A stretch of DNA of 64,000 nt. It comes from Xylogone sp. PMI_703 (taxonomy: Eukaryota; Ascomycota; Leotiomycetes). The stretch spans positions 248,001 to 312,000 of the forward strand of contig JAJTUQ010000002.1 of NCBI GenBank assembly GCA_021399445.1. Direction: 5' to 3'. This document shows positions 35,739 to 46,310 of the stretch, piece by piece; positions within the stretch are counted from its first letter, which is position 1; each line of letters opens with the position of its first letter. The notes beneath the pieces are model-generated. The model searched no databases. It worked only from the letters and a program-made list of their open reading frames with translations, and was not told where the DNA came from. The position numbers and the translations under genes are program-made.

Positions 35739-38156
35739 CTAAAAGCCTATGTTTGGCTCAAACTCATCTAAACTAGGTATTTGCGACATATTCATGTTCA
35801 TAAACATGTCCATATCAGCCATATAAGATTGCCCTAGATCGCTGTACACATCCGTTAGGTTGCCAACAAAGTCCATGAAACTGAAATTTCTATACCGCAT
35901 TAGCCATCAGTACATTCAGTGGACGGCTATTTTGAACTCACTGTAGACCATCGTAATTTTGGACACTGTTATCTCTGACTATAAGTCCAATTTCTGCTAA
36001 ACGGACAGGAAGCTCCTGTATTACCAATGCGCAAAACCCAACGGGTTCCATGGCCTGTACGATCATGAAGCACTCTTCCATCGCGATCTGGTATTCCAGT
36101 GACCCTGTCTTGCCAAGTGCAAGAACAAATACCATGCTTATCTTCAATATGAAAGAGGTGTCAAATGTGATGAGGCTGGATAAACTCCTCTCTGCTGACA
36201 TACCCTTTAAAACTGGAAGAGCATTTTTGGCTGCGTCAATACAAATGTCACTTAGTTTTTCAAACCACTCTTTCTTTGTTTGACTTAGTTTAGGTCCTCT
36301 GAGTACAAGATACAAAAGAAAGGCCCTGGTTAACAATATTGTGGCATCCCAGTAATGTAAGTGAAGGATTCCAACAGCTCTTTTGTGCTCTGGCGGGAGC
36401 GGAGCACCCAATTTCAGATGCGAGGGTAGGGAGGTGTGCCATTTCTGAACGGATGAGAGCAAGCTCATGGTTTTTGAAAAGGAGATTGATCTTGAATCTG
36501 CTGAACGTTCCGGATAGGTAGCTTGGATGATCTCTCTCTTTAGGCGACAAATTAACATTGATGCTGAGACGAAACCTAGCGGTGTCGCTGGACCTGGGTC
36601 AAATACCTGTATAATGATTGATTGGTTAGAGATATGACACGTTTTCAGACGTTTTATTTCAAGAAAAGTTGATGAGGACTGCGTACTTGTTCTAGAGGTG
36701 CTGGCGTCTGAATTCGCAGCACACGTCCGTCAATCATAAAGGGGCTCCCGCATAGTAATGATATTTCTTGGTCCAGGACATATAACGTCCACCAAATCCT
36801 CCTATTCTGTTGCCTTGTAGCCAAACTTTGTGATGCTGGCCCTTTGTCATATTGAAGTCCTAATGAAAAGGCTATTCTGATGGCTGATCCGATATAAATG
36901 TACGAACCGATTCGGAAGCCGAAGTTCTCAAGGATGATCCCCTTTTAACCATCCATCAGCGTAATGCATACAAGATAACACGAATACAAAAAATTAAAAT
37001 AACATACCAAGATTGTAAAGGCGCGAATACTATCTACACTGGCTTCATCTTGGGTTGAGGGCGCCAAACCTTTTGCTAGTGAGAGGTAGTCTTGAAATGA
37101 TTTTGTGTCGGAAAATGTTGGATCCATATGGGTTATAGGTGGATCAAATAGGACACTGTTTTGACCGTGAACAGAGGCTGCTCCTAGAGCAAAGATTCCA
37201 TAAAGTGAGCATAGCCAGGCACTACTTGAGGTAGCCCCTCCATCAGCATATGTCCTATCTAAGCGCGTTTGGAATTGTTTATATGGATATAGCCAGTAAG
37301 TGGAATTGACATCTGCGAAAAATCGTTTCACGTAATATGCGCAGGAATCTCGAGGAGGAAGGTAAGGGTTTCCTAGTACGGTGGAACCATCTGGTGGTTT
37401 GATTCTTTTTGGCTTTTCTGGAGGGTAAGCTGCCCTCCTTGGCGGCAAAATAATCCGAGTATCTTGTTTCTCTAGATTCATTGAACTTTTTATAGTACAA
37501 ACAGCGTCATTGAACGCGATATCCGAGTAAGGGCCGATATATCCTAGAACGTCAGTCAATTGCATTCCTACTTAAGAGCATGACGCATACTATATTCTCC
37601 TAGTGAATCCTCCATCATGCATCCCAGTTGTTTATTGAGGTCACCGATTTCCTCACTTTGACGCTCATGTTCGTTCTTTTCATCCTCATTCATAGTAACA
37701 TTGGGCGTATTGAGAACCGGGGTTTGTTCATGGCCAGCTCCTCTATCAAGTTCTTCTGCTATCCGCCTTAGACTCTCCAACGAAAGATCCTGTCCAGGCA
37801 GTAGATGGCGTAGTATTTTGATGCAGCACCGATACTCTTCTTCTGTTACATGATAATATGGCCGCTTTTTCTGTCTGTCAGTTCCACTACATTCTACCCC
37901 TATATGAGCACAGTATTTGCATGGTCCAGGAACTATGTTAGAGAAGAGAGTCAGGATGAATTCTAGCAAATATACTAAGCCTGGTAGTTACAGACCTGGA
38001 TCCACACACTTTTGTCATTAGTTTTGCTCATATTGATACTGACAGTTTCCCACAAACCTTAGTCTTTCTACTTTTGCAGCGATCACAACTCTGTGGCGTC
38101 CGGGGCTTCTTAGATCCTGAGTTACTGCTCGATACTGACATATCTGATCTCGCCAT
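35739..38156 (-). CDS. Zn2Cys6 fungal-specific transcription factor
   Basis: Nuclear DNA-binding regulator of unknown targets. Seven exons (38058-38156, 37996-38008, 37591-37932, 37008-37543, 36687-36941, 35942-36606, 35739-35889) join to 686 residues. The binuclear zinc cluster is C24-x2-C27-x6-C34-x7-C42-x2-C45-x6-C52 (SCDRCKSRKTKC then PCKYCAHIGVEC). Its third Cys comes from a 13-nt micro-exon. The fungal-specific regulatory (middle homology) domain covers about residues 200-480, with RRIWWTLYVLDQEISLLCGS and a GFRIGSYIYIGSAIRIAFSL helix. The C-terminus is acidic and Met/Asp-rich (DMDMFMNMNM), a plausible activation region. The 47-nt intron at 37544-37590 resolves an apparent frameshift. 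The ATG at 38156 is the first true ATG in frame. It is divergent from FAF1. Confidence 0.85.
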
Positions 38157-38643
38157 CTCATATGGATTACGGATTACGGGGTCAATGTCATAATTGGTCT
38201 GATTATACGATACAACTGGTCGGATCAGCACACTTTGTTGTTGAGTGAGGCTGAAATGCGGAGGCAAACCGAGGGAAGTGGGGCTGTTCCGCGTCGAATT
38301 GTAGCTGGGCTAGCCATAACGCATAGGCGCTCTCGAGAGACTCCTGTCATGCAAGGAGTACCTCCGTACTGGTACTCAATATATACCATCGATTTAACTG
38401 TTTGAGGGATACAAGATAAACTATAGAACCAATGATTGCCATTCAATCTGTAGTATCTATGAACTATGCTGTGAATGTCATGAAGTAAAGAAGTATTTAC
38501 GGAGACAGGGGTGTAGAATAGCATGGGATGCGGAAGGAGCGGACCCTGTTCCGGGGCTCGGTTTTTCCGACATCAAAAAAAGTTAGCGAAGCCCAAACAG
38601 ATAGGTTTGACCCAGACCTGAGAACAAACAATCTGTGACAGAT
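38157..38643. promoter_or_regulatory. Divergent promoter region, Zn2Cys6 factor / FAF1
   Basis: A 487-bp spacer between head-to-head genes. It contains one copy of the CTCCGTAC-type motif (gtacctccgtactggtactc, near 38359-38378) and a TATATA stretch just beside it. These may belong to either promoter. Confidence 0.4.
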
Positions 38644-39549
38644 ATGGCATCCACTCTCGGAAAACGAAAACGTGAAGTTACTAAAGCTTCCAAGGAGCAA
38701 TCAAAAGTCGATTCTCCGGACCCAGACTCTATAGAGCAAGATGCGCAAGAGGTATTTCGGCGACATTTTGAAGCACAATTCAAGCCCTTGCCAGCAGTCA
38801 AAAGGAAACAAGTCAAGCCAATTGAGGTCGAGCCTATGGATGAGGGTAACTCCAGCGCAGACTCTGAATGGGAGGGGATATCGGAGGAGGAAGGAGTGCA
38901 GGTGATTGAACACACAGAAAAGAAGGTTGAGGTTCCTAGGATGTCAAAGACAGAATTGAAGGCATTTATGGTAAAGGCGACCAATTTTTAATTCTGGTGG
39001 ATACCTTACTAATTGTGAATACAGAGTTCCAAACCTCTAAGAACAGGCATAGAAATATCCGATACCACAACAAAGGCATCGAAAGATGAGGAGGAAGACG
39101 CCGAGACGGAAGCATTGAATCTCAAAAATGACCTCGCTTTGCAACGACTGCTAGCTGAATCACATTTACTCGACTCATCCTTTACACACACCTCTAAAAA
39201 CAGGCATATTGCCACCGATCTTCGCATACAAGCTCTAGGCGCGAAAACCTCAATTTTAAAACAGGAGAAGATGCCGATGGCGCATAGAAAAGGTATCGTC
39301 GCCAAAGAGAAGGCAAGGGAAGAGAAGAGAAGGGCGGAAGCAAGGGCTAATGGTATTATTCTGGAAAAGGCGAAGATGAAATCAGAAGTAAAGACGAAGA
39401 GGGATCGGGGTGTCGATGCACCTGGGGTCGGAAAGTTTAGAGGCGGAATGTTGAAATTAAGCAAGAACGATATACGCGATATCGAAGGCCCAAAGAAACA
39501 CGTTGCTGGGAAATCCGGGAGAGGCGGAAAGAAAAGTCGGGGAAGATGA
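38644..39549 (+). CDS. FAF1: Ribosome assembly factor Faf1-like (40S biogenesis)
   Basis: Nucleolar protein needed for early pre-rRNA cleavages and 40S subunit formation in yeast. Two exons (38644-38970 and 39025-39549, 54-nt intron) encode 283 residues. The start MASTLGKRKREVTKASKEQS is basic. A following conserved patch has DAQEVFRRHFEAQFKPL, then an acidic linker. The C-terminal half holds ALQRLLAESHLLDSSF and HIATDLRIQALGAKTSILKQ. The end VGKFRGGMLKLSKNDIRDIE followed by a Gly/Lys/Arg tail is the family hallmark. The protein is highly charged, as expected for a ribosome assembly factor. A GTG four codon positions upstream is ignored in favour of the first ATG. Confidence 0.87.
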
Positions 39550-41585
39550 TGATCTCCGAAATGCATAGCACACTGCCAAGCAACATGCGGGGCATTCTGT
39601 GTATGATTTGGAATACGACTGAGAAGAGCCAATAGGGGACACGTGGTTATTAGATTTGTCGTCGGGGCAGCCACAGAGGCAATGCAGAAGTCCGGTTATC
39701 TTGGGACTTCTGGGAGATCTCATTTCGATCCGACAAATCCGGATAGATTGAGGGATAGCTAATCCCTGGACGCCACGAAATGAGCGTTACCTTTGCTCCA
39801 GAGAATCAAGCTTTGGAGCAGGCAGGTAGAGTACCAATGGATAGCATGTTTGCCATATCTTTGACAAAGGACTGGATACGGATTGGTAGCTAGATGAGTG
39901 AGGTCACCATAGATGAATGCCCAGTGAATATCACAATAATATATGTCAGGCTGGCACCCACCATTTACGCAACTGCTGAATGGTAGATTATTGTAGATAC
40001 TGTGGAACCACATTTTATGGAATATAGGACCTTGTATGTTGTATTTGATGGAGACCAGAGTCTCTTAATGATTATTCTACTTTCAGCACTAATTTCGGAC
40101 TATATTTACGTACAGGAGACATCATTTGATTGTCCATGGTATCCGTAGTACTGGGTGGGCATATCCGATCCGGGAAGATCTCGATTGACAATGTGTGGCG
40201 ATTAGTAACCTATGCTTGGCTGACAGAGATAGCTACCAAACTTCACTGAGATATATCGTACAAGGCTGCTGACGTGAGAAACATTCACGTAGCCAAGCGT
40301 GTAATAGACATCTGTGAAGGAGTGTATGATAATTGCAATAGCTTTTTGAACCATTCACCTAAGTTCCTCTGATATCCGGATCAAAAGGGGCCTGTGACGG
40401 ATTGATTCACTTCATATTGGTAGTCTGGAAGTTGGAACGTATCATCGCATTTAGCTCCGAGCAACGGCTACAGATGTGTCCGAACCCTGTTATATTGACC
40501 ACGGCAATGATCCAATAGGAAACATACCAGTATTTAACTGTCAGTCGGACAACCACTTAGCCGGACACTACTTGGGGCGTCCGGTTGGGGGCTCAAGGAG
40601 TCGTCGGATTAGCACGTAAAATACCTCCGTACTGTACTAATAGCACCCGCTCCCAAGGGTCAGCTGTTGCTCCCAACCCGCAAACGGGTCGTTCCTGAAC
40701 CACCCGCTCTCTATGTGTATTGGAGGGGCAAACGCGGAGCCCCGGCCGGGGAAAAGTCGGTTTCGCGTCCCCCGTATTCTAGCTTTACCTCCGTAAGCTG
40801 ATTTACCAGTTGGACCAGCTCCGCCAAGGGGGTATTTGTCATTGCTTGATTGTATGAAGTAAAAGATAAGTAAAATATGCAGTATGGAAATAGCATTTGG
40901 AATGATTTATCGTTGGTGCCCTCTGCGTGCTTTCCGGTCACTGTTCCGTATCTGGTATTCTTTAATGCGGGGTTCGTGTAGCTTATCTTTAGAGAGTTGC
41001 AAGAATGTGCGAGCCGGGGATCCGCCGTTATCGTGCTTAAAAGTTATAATTTCTATGTATTTACCTATGAAACATTAAAGAGTTGTGTAACTGAGTTACT
41101 GTACCCATTCCCCGGTGGTTCTGCTAAGGTTAGTGCGGGGAACCCTTTCGGTGCACGTAGCGTCGCTGTAATCTATCCATCTGCCCCGCCATAGCTCCTT
41201 GCGGTCACCCAAGGTTAACGCCGAAGGCCAAGAATCATCTTGCGCCTAAGAATACCGTGGAGCACCTCGTAATATCATGCGGGTGTAGTAAGCCCAAGGT
41301 GGTGTAAGTATTATTATTTTAGAGTCTTGTGTTGTGTGTGGATTCCTGGGTTATCTCCGAACCCACTTGAAAACGCAAAAGGACGGCATGTGCTTGGCCT
41401 CGTTTGGCTGGGCCTGCTATCCAACTACCGATAACATAGCTGCACTTAAAAAGCCATTGTTCCCATCATTCTTCCCTCCTCTGTATTTGGGAGCTTTGTA
41501 AATCTACAGCTAGTTATAGTGTACTTGCTTAGCTTTCGTTCTTAGATTTCACTTAAAGCACACACATACCCCTCAGAAAGGCGAG
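39550..41585. other. Two-kilobase intergenic region before ALDH gene
   Basis: No convincing gene. The part from about 40600 to 41220 is more GC-rich than its flanks and includes a perfect short hairpin (ACCCG-CAAA-CGGGT, 40676-40689), a CCCCGGCCGGGG palindrome near 40740, and a CTCCGTACTGTAC motif near 40625. Open frames at 39759-40013 and 40711-40941 (both minus) have no recognisable domain. This island could be a decayed mobile element, but no terminal repeats or enzyme remnants could be shown. Confidence 0.45.
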
Positions 41586-43239
41586 ATGACGCAAACACCT
41601 AAGTATATCGAAACTAGACTCTTCATCAACGGCGAGGTATGTTCGGGCCGGTCATGAGCCTCAGTTAGGAATTCTCTAACATCTAATAATAGTTTGTTGA
41701 AGCCGAAAATGGCAAGACCTTCAGCTTGATCTCGCCTGCCACATTAAAGCCTGTAGCAGAAGGTAGATCATGGCCATTCTATATTTCAGATTGCACTATC
41801 ATAACTGATGTCTTTTTCAGTTCATGAGGCTTCAGAAAGGGATACAGACCGAGCGGTAGCTGCGGCCAAAGCCGCACAGCCAGCATGGGCGGCTCTAAGT
41901 GCTTCAGAACGAGGGGCCTGCCTCAAAAAATTAGCCGCTCTTGTCCGTGAAAATATGGACGAGCTTGCTGTTTTAGAAGCTCTATCTATGGGCCGTCCAG
42001 TAGGGCAATACTTTGACGCTTATAGTTTTGTTGATACGTTCAATCATTATTCCGAGGCAGGTTATGATGTCCAGGGAACCACAAGCTTAGGTACTCCAGG
42101 GATTGTCGCCATGACACTTAGACAGCCATATGGCGTTGTTGCTGGCATCATTCCTTGGAATGCGCCTTTAATTTTCTTCGCTAACAAGGTTGCTCCTGCA
42201 TTGATCACGGGCAACACTGTTGTATTGAAGAGCAGCGAGAAGGCACCACTTACTGTGAGTATCAGAGACTATCTTCATACCCATTGTGTAGCTAGGTTTA
42301 GGGTACCAGGTATATTCGAAGTGTTGACATGTTGTGTTTTAGTCTGCAAAGGTCGCAACCCTAATTAATGAGGCTGGCTTCCCTCCGGGGGTCCTTAATG
42401 TCATTACCGGCTTCGGAGGTGTCTCGGGCTCGATCCTTAGTTCTCATATGGATGTGCGAGCATTGTCCTTCACCGGGTCGACTCGCACCGGAAGACTCAT
42501 CCAACAAGCCGCTGCGCGGTCAAACTTGAAGGCTGTATATCTCGAACTTGGTGGCAAATCCCCTGCAATTATCTTCGAAGATGCAGATATAGAAAAGGCA
42601 GTCCATGATACTCAATTCTCTATTCAATGGAATAGCGGCCAAGTCTGCATGGCAAACTCTAGAATTTATGTCCAGGACACTATTTTCCAGAAATTTGTTA
42701 CTTTATTCAAGGAAAAGTTTGGCTCCGTATCTATTGGTGATCCAACACAAAAAGAGGTCAATCACGGTCCTCAAGCTGATAAACAACAACATGATGCAGT
42801 CCTTAAGTATATTGAGATAGGAAAGAAGGATGGCAAGTTAGAGCTCGGCGGCACAGTCCCATCGGGTGAGAACGGTTATTTCATTACCCCCACCATTTTC
42901 ACAGAGACACCTGAACATTCTCAAATCATGAGGGAAGAGGTCTTTGGTCCAGTTGTCAACATCAATATGTTCCACTCCGAAGAGGAAGTATTGGCGAAAG
43001 CTAACAATACCGAATATGGCCTCTATGCTTCGGTATATACCAAGAACATTGATAGGGCGCTGAGATGCGCAAAGGCAATGGAGGCTGGTACTATCGGAGT
43101 CAACCTCACTAGTCCCACAACCGTTAAAGATATGCCATTTGGTGGATATAAGGGGTCTGGTGTCGGACGTGAAGGAAAACCATTCTATAGCCTTGATAAC
43201 TTCTTGGAGACTAAGGCTGTTCTTATTAAGGTTGATTAA
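41586..43239 (+). CDS. NAD(P)-dependent aldehyde dehydrogenase
   Basis: Oxidises an aldehyde to its carboxylic acid; substrate unknown. Four exons (41586-41636, 41693-41762, 41821-42254, 42343-43239) encode 483 residues, the usual length for the cytosolic ALDH1/2-like superfamily. Landmarks in order are YIETRLFINGEFVEAENGKT, PYGVVAGIIPWNAPL, LSFTGSTRTGRLIQQAAARS (nucleotide site), general base Glu253 in YLELGGKSPAIIFEDADIEK, nucleophile Cys287 in WNSGQVCMANSRIYVQ, and EEVFGPVVNINMF near the C-terminus. The Glu-Cys spacing of 34 residues is canonical. No targeting sequence is seen. All introns are GT-AG, 56-88 nt. It faces a MetX-like hydrolase end-to-end across 567 bp. Confidence 0.94.
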
Positions 43240-43806
43240 AGATAAAATATAAATTAATCTACCAGTATGATCCTAGACGCATGTGTTACTAACATTATTA
43301 ACACGGAGTGCCATAGTAAAGTTTGGCTTTTTCCTAGATGTGGAGAATGATTGTAGTTGACTAGCCTTGCCATTTCTTATCCGGCCAATATATCTTCACT
43401 CAATAAACTCACGTCAATTAGTCATCATCTCGATACTCTAGAGTACCAGAAATTCAATTGAGAGATATTTAAATAAACTAAGCGGAAAGGAAGTAACATA
43501 TACCGCAGTTTAGAATTCTTATTCTGGCTGGTTATCCGGTCAAGAGGACCTGGATCAACCTACACTTGAGAAGATTCACACTTAGTTTCATTCTCAAAAT
43601 GGTCTCTGAACACAATATGTACCAGCTATTAGTGTACTCCAAATTTGACTCATTATGGATAGGCTAGAGTGACATTGATGGATAGAGAAATCTAAAACCT
43701 AAGATACGATATACAAGCGTTATGGACTTTTCCCTCCCAGATACCTAGTACCGTGGCCAATGCCTAACAGAGTCTGGAATAGTGTCAAAAACCTATGAAT
43801 ACCCAC
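43240..43806. other. Convergent intergenic region
   Basis: A 567-bp AT-rich spacer between the ALDH and hydrolase 3' ends. Nothing else is recognised. Confidence 0.45.
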
Positions 43807-44871
43807 TTAAAGTAATCCTCCAGTTTGCTCTAACAAGCCCTTCAATTCATCCTTCCATAAATGTGCATACGTATGGGAGCCATGACCACGGGTATCATCA
43901 CTAATTGGAAGAACGATAGCACGCCCCTTAGCCACCTTCTTGATCCCTTCCTCCAGAATTCCTAGTTCCGGTGGATTGACCTGATCATCCGCAGAATTGA
44001 TAGCTAACAATGGAACTTTGATCTTCTCGAGTAGTGGCCGGGGATCATAGTCGAAGGAGGCTCCTACTTGGTAGAGCAGATCATTAGCATCCGTATTGGG
44101 CAGGTCTCCATTAATGCGACGGTCCAGAAAAGCATCAGCAGAGTCCCGATCTGGAGCTTCTTTCTGCCATTGTAATGGACAAGAACCCATCCAAGTCAGG
44201 ATGTATAACGCCGTTTTGACACCTTGTGTGGGCTGTATTTTGTACTCTCCATCATGATATTCTGGATCTGTCTTGATGGCGTCAATTATCATCTTGCGTG
44301 ACATGCGATTGCGTCCAGCAATTTGCGTGGGCAACGATGCCAACGGCATCGCAGCATCCATAAAATCAGGATATGTGCCAGGCCATAACCACGAGTGCAT
44401 ACCACCCATGGACGTACCCATGACAAGCCGTAAGTGATTTACTCCTAAACCTTGGGTTAACATGGCATGATCTGCCCGAATCATATCTTGATACCCGTAT
44501 TTGGGGAACTTCGCATGCAGTCCATCGCTAGGCTTGCTGGATTTTCCATGGCCAATACCATCACGGACGATGATGAAGTACTTGCTTGCATCAAGTAGTT
44601 GGCCTGCCCCAAATAGTTCTCCGGCAAATATATCTTTGAAGAACTGGAGGGAAGAACCACCAGTACCATGCATAATGAGAACGGCATTGGTAGTGCGGCC
44701 GTTGCTGTCTTGCTGTGGCTTGCCCAGTGTCCTGTAATGTAGCCGCAATTTCGGTAGAACCTCGCCACTGTTGAACTTGAAGTCATTGATCTCGAAGTCG
44801 CCCTCGGTTGGCGTGGGCCAGCTTGGACTGGACGAGGCCGACATCGTGCGCAAGAACTTATACAGTATCAT
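43807..44871 (-). CDS. Alpha/beta hydrolase, homoserine O-acetyltransferase (MetX)-like
   Basis: A single-exon protein of 354 residues with the alpha/beta-hydrolase fold. Ser154 in LVMGTSMGGMHSWLWPGTYP is the expected nucleophile, the Asp is in LLAINSADDQVNPP and the His in DTRGHGSHTYAHLWK. The oxyanion-side sequence NAVLIMHGTGGSSLQFF and the DGIGHGKSSKPSDGL block place it in the MetX/acyltransferase-related branch. It may not be the methionine-pathway enzyme itself: true fungal Met2 proteins are usually longer (about 480 residues), so this is probably one of the shorter paralogues of unknown substrate. Translation could start at 44871 (MILYKFLRTM) or at the tenth codon (MSASSSPSWP, 44844), which fits homologues better. 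Confidence 0.82.
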   Translation of the reverse strand: MILYKFLRTMSASSSPSWPTPTEGDFEINDFKFNSGEVLPKLRLHYRTLGKPQQDSNGRTTNAVLIMHGTGGSSLQFFKDIFAGELFGAGQLLDASKYFIIVRDGIGHGKSSKPSDGLHAKFPKYGYQDMIRADHAMLTQGLGVNHLRLVMGTSMGGMHSWLWPGTYPDFMDAAMPLASLPTQIAGRNRMSRKMIIDAIKTDPEYHDGEYKIQPTQGVKTALYILTWMGSCPLQWQKEAPDRDSADAFLDRRINGDLPNTDANDLLYQVGASFDYDPRPLLEKIKVPLLAINSADDQVNPPELGILEEGIKKVAKGRAIVLPISDDTRGHGSHTYAHLWKDELKGLLEQTGGLL

Positions 44872-46302
44872 TCAGAATTTTGCAATGCTAAATAGATATC
44901 AAGGAAGAAACACATTGTTCTAAAATATATTCCCTCCACTTTTGGATTGACTCCTAGGGACTTACATGGTATCCCCCACTTTGCGATGGCAGGGAACGTA
45001 AATGAGTGGGATGAAGGTTCTAACGAGACTAAAGAGGAAGGAGAGTATGGTAAAGTATGAGGTAGGTCTACGGATAAATGAATATGGAAAATTATTCTTG
45101 GACGGCAATGATTATTATCTGTCTATTTCCATTACCGTAGAATGCCTAGCTTGAGAGAGCTCTCACATTTTTTCTTATTTACACTCGAGTTATTACTGGC
45201 AGCAAACACTTGAATATCTAATCTTCAGAACGGAGCTACAAGAAACACACAGCAAGCACATGAAACTCTACCAAGCAAACCAGCATGTACAAAGTAAGAG
45301 CTAGTCACCATAGTCGAGTATAACTTCAATTGGTGAATAATGTGAGTTCAGGTATAAGCTTAAAGTAGAGTATGCAGTGTACTAATTGGTATAATACCTT
45401 ATATTTAGATATAGTACGCTGTCAAGTTACGTTAATCTTAGATGCAGCATGTGCTGGACCCTCTAGGTGTTGTTGCTCCTCGCAATTGATTTCTGATGAA
45501 TGCAGCTAACTCCGAAGTTAGATGTGTATATTTCTCTCCTCACCATCTCTATGATGCAAGGATAGGGGAGGCAGAATTGAAAAGGAACGGCTACGGATGC
45601 TCCGGTGGAGATCGAATAGCATTTTGACTTGACTCGCCTTGGAAAGCTAATACTGGCTAAGCCGCTACATACTGCAATTCTGGCTGTAGTACGAGTAAAT
45701 GGAGAACGTAAAACAAAATATACGCCATGACTGCCTATGCTCATAAGCATAAAGTTCCGCTTCATACATATGAAGCTTTGAAGAATCCCTAGCATAAAAG
45801 AACCTAGCATCATTTATAGACCGCTTTGGTAGTGAGGTTAAAAAGAGCTAGTACTAGTCTTATGATATAGAGGATTATGAAATTTAATATGTAACGTGAT
45901 AGCGCTGTCTTGTAGAGATACCGTAGTATCCGGTTTCTGGTCTCCATAAAGCAATAGGTGATAGCATCTGTTGGGAGTAGAGACTGTCCGTCCTGTCTAA
46001 TTGCAAGGCTGCGACAATGCCAAGGATTACCGGCAGCGAGAGGATATCATGACTTGTGACAGTGTTGGTGTTACATCCCTGTGGCGCAAGCGGTAATTCC
46101 GGTGTCACTTCCTAATGGAGAACGCTAAAAGGCGAAGCCAACAGCGGCCCGGTACGGCCCTGGAGAGAGACCCAGGAGCGAGGCCCAGGAGCGACCTGGT
46201 CAGTTTTAAATAATTCACATTAAACTCTCCACTTTCACTCAGCACCTACACATTTCCTTTCCATGTACTCCATCTCTCGTCTTGATTCCACGAAGACAAA
46301 CG
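44872..46302. other. Divergent intergenic region before dynamin-like gene
   Basis: A 1.4-kb AT-rich spacer. Near its right end a small GC-rich patch (46140-46200) carries two copies of CCCAGGAGCGA. A 15-codon upstream ORF (46263-46310) overlaps the GTPase start codon. The open frames 45463-45813 and 45884-46108 (both minus) have no domains. Confidence 0.5.
46171..46194. repeat. Short direct repeat in dynamin-like gene promoter
   Basis: CCCAGGAGCGA occurs at 46171-46181 and again at 46184-46194, about 110-130 bp before the GTPase ATG. It could be a paired factor-binding site; no known element is assigned. Confidence 0.6.
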
Positions 46303-46310
46303 ATGGATGA
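46263..46310 (+). other. Upstream ORF overlapping the dynamin-like start codon
   Basis: An ATG at 46263 opens 15 codons that end in TGA at 46308-46310, overlapping the main ATG at 46303 in another frame. If the transcript begins upstream of 46263, ribosomes starting here would terminate just past the main start and could lower GTPase translation. The transcription start is unknown. Confidence 0.4.

Noticed and set aside
39759..40013. 84-codon minus-strand frame beginning at a true ATG
   Set aside because: No domain, signal peptide or conserved pattern that I recognise; length is within chance expectation.
40711..40941. Possible retroelement remnant on the minus strand
   Set aside because: The translated segment has no zinc knuckle, protease or polymerase motif, and no long terminal repeats flank it.
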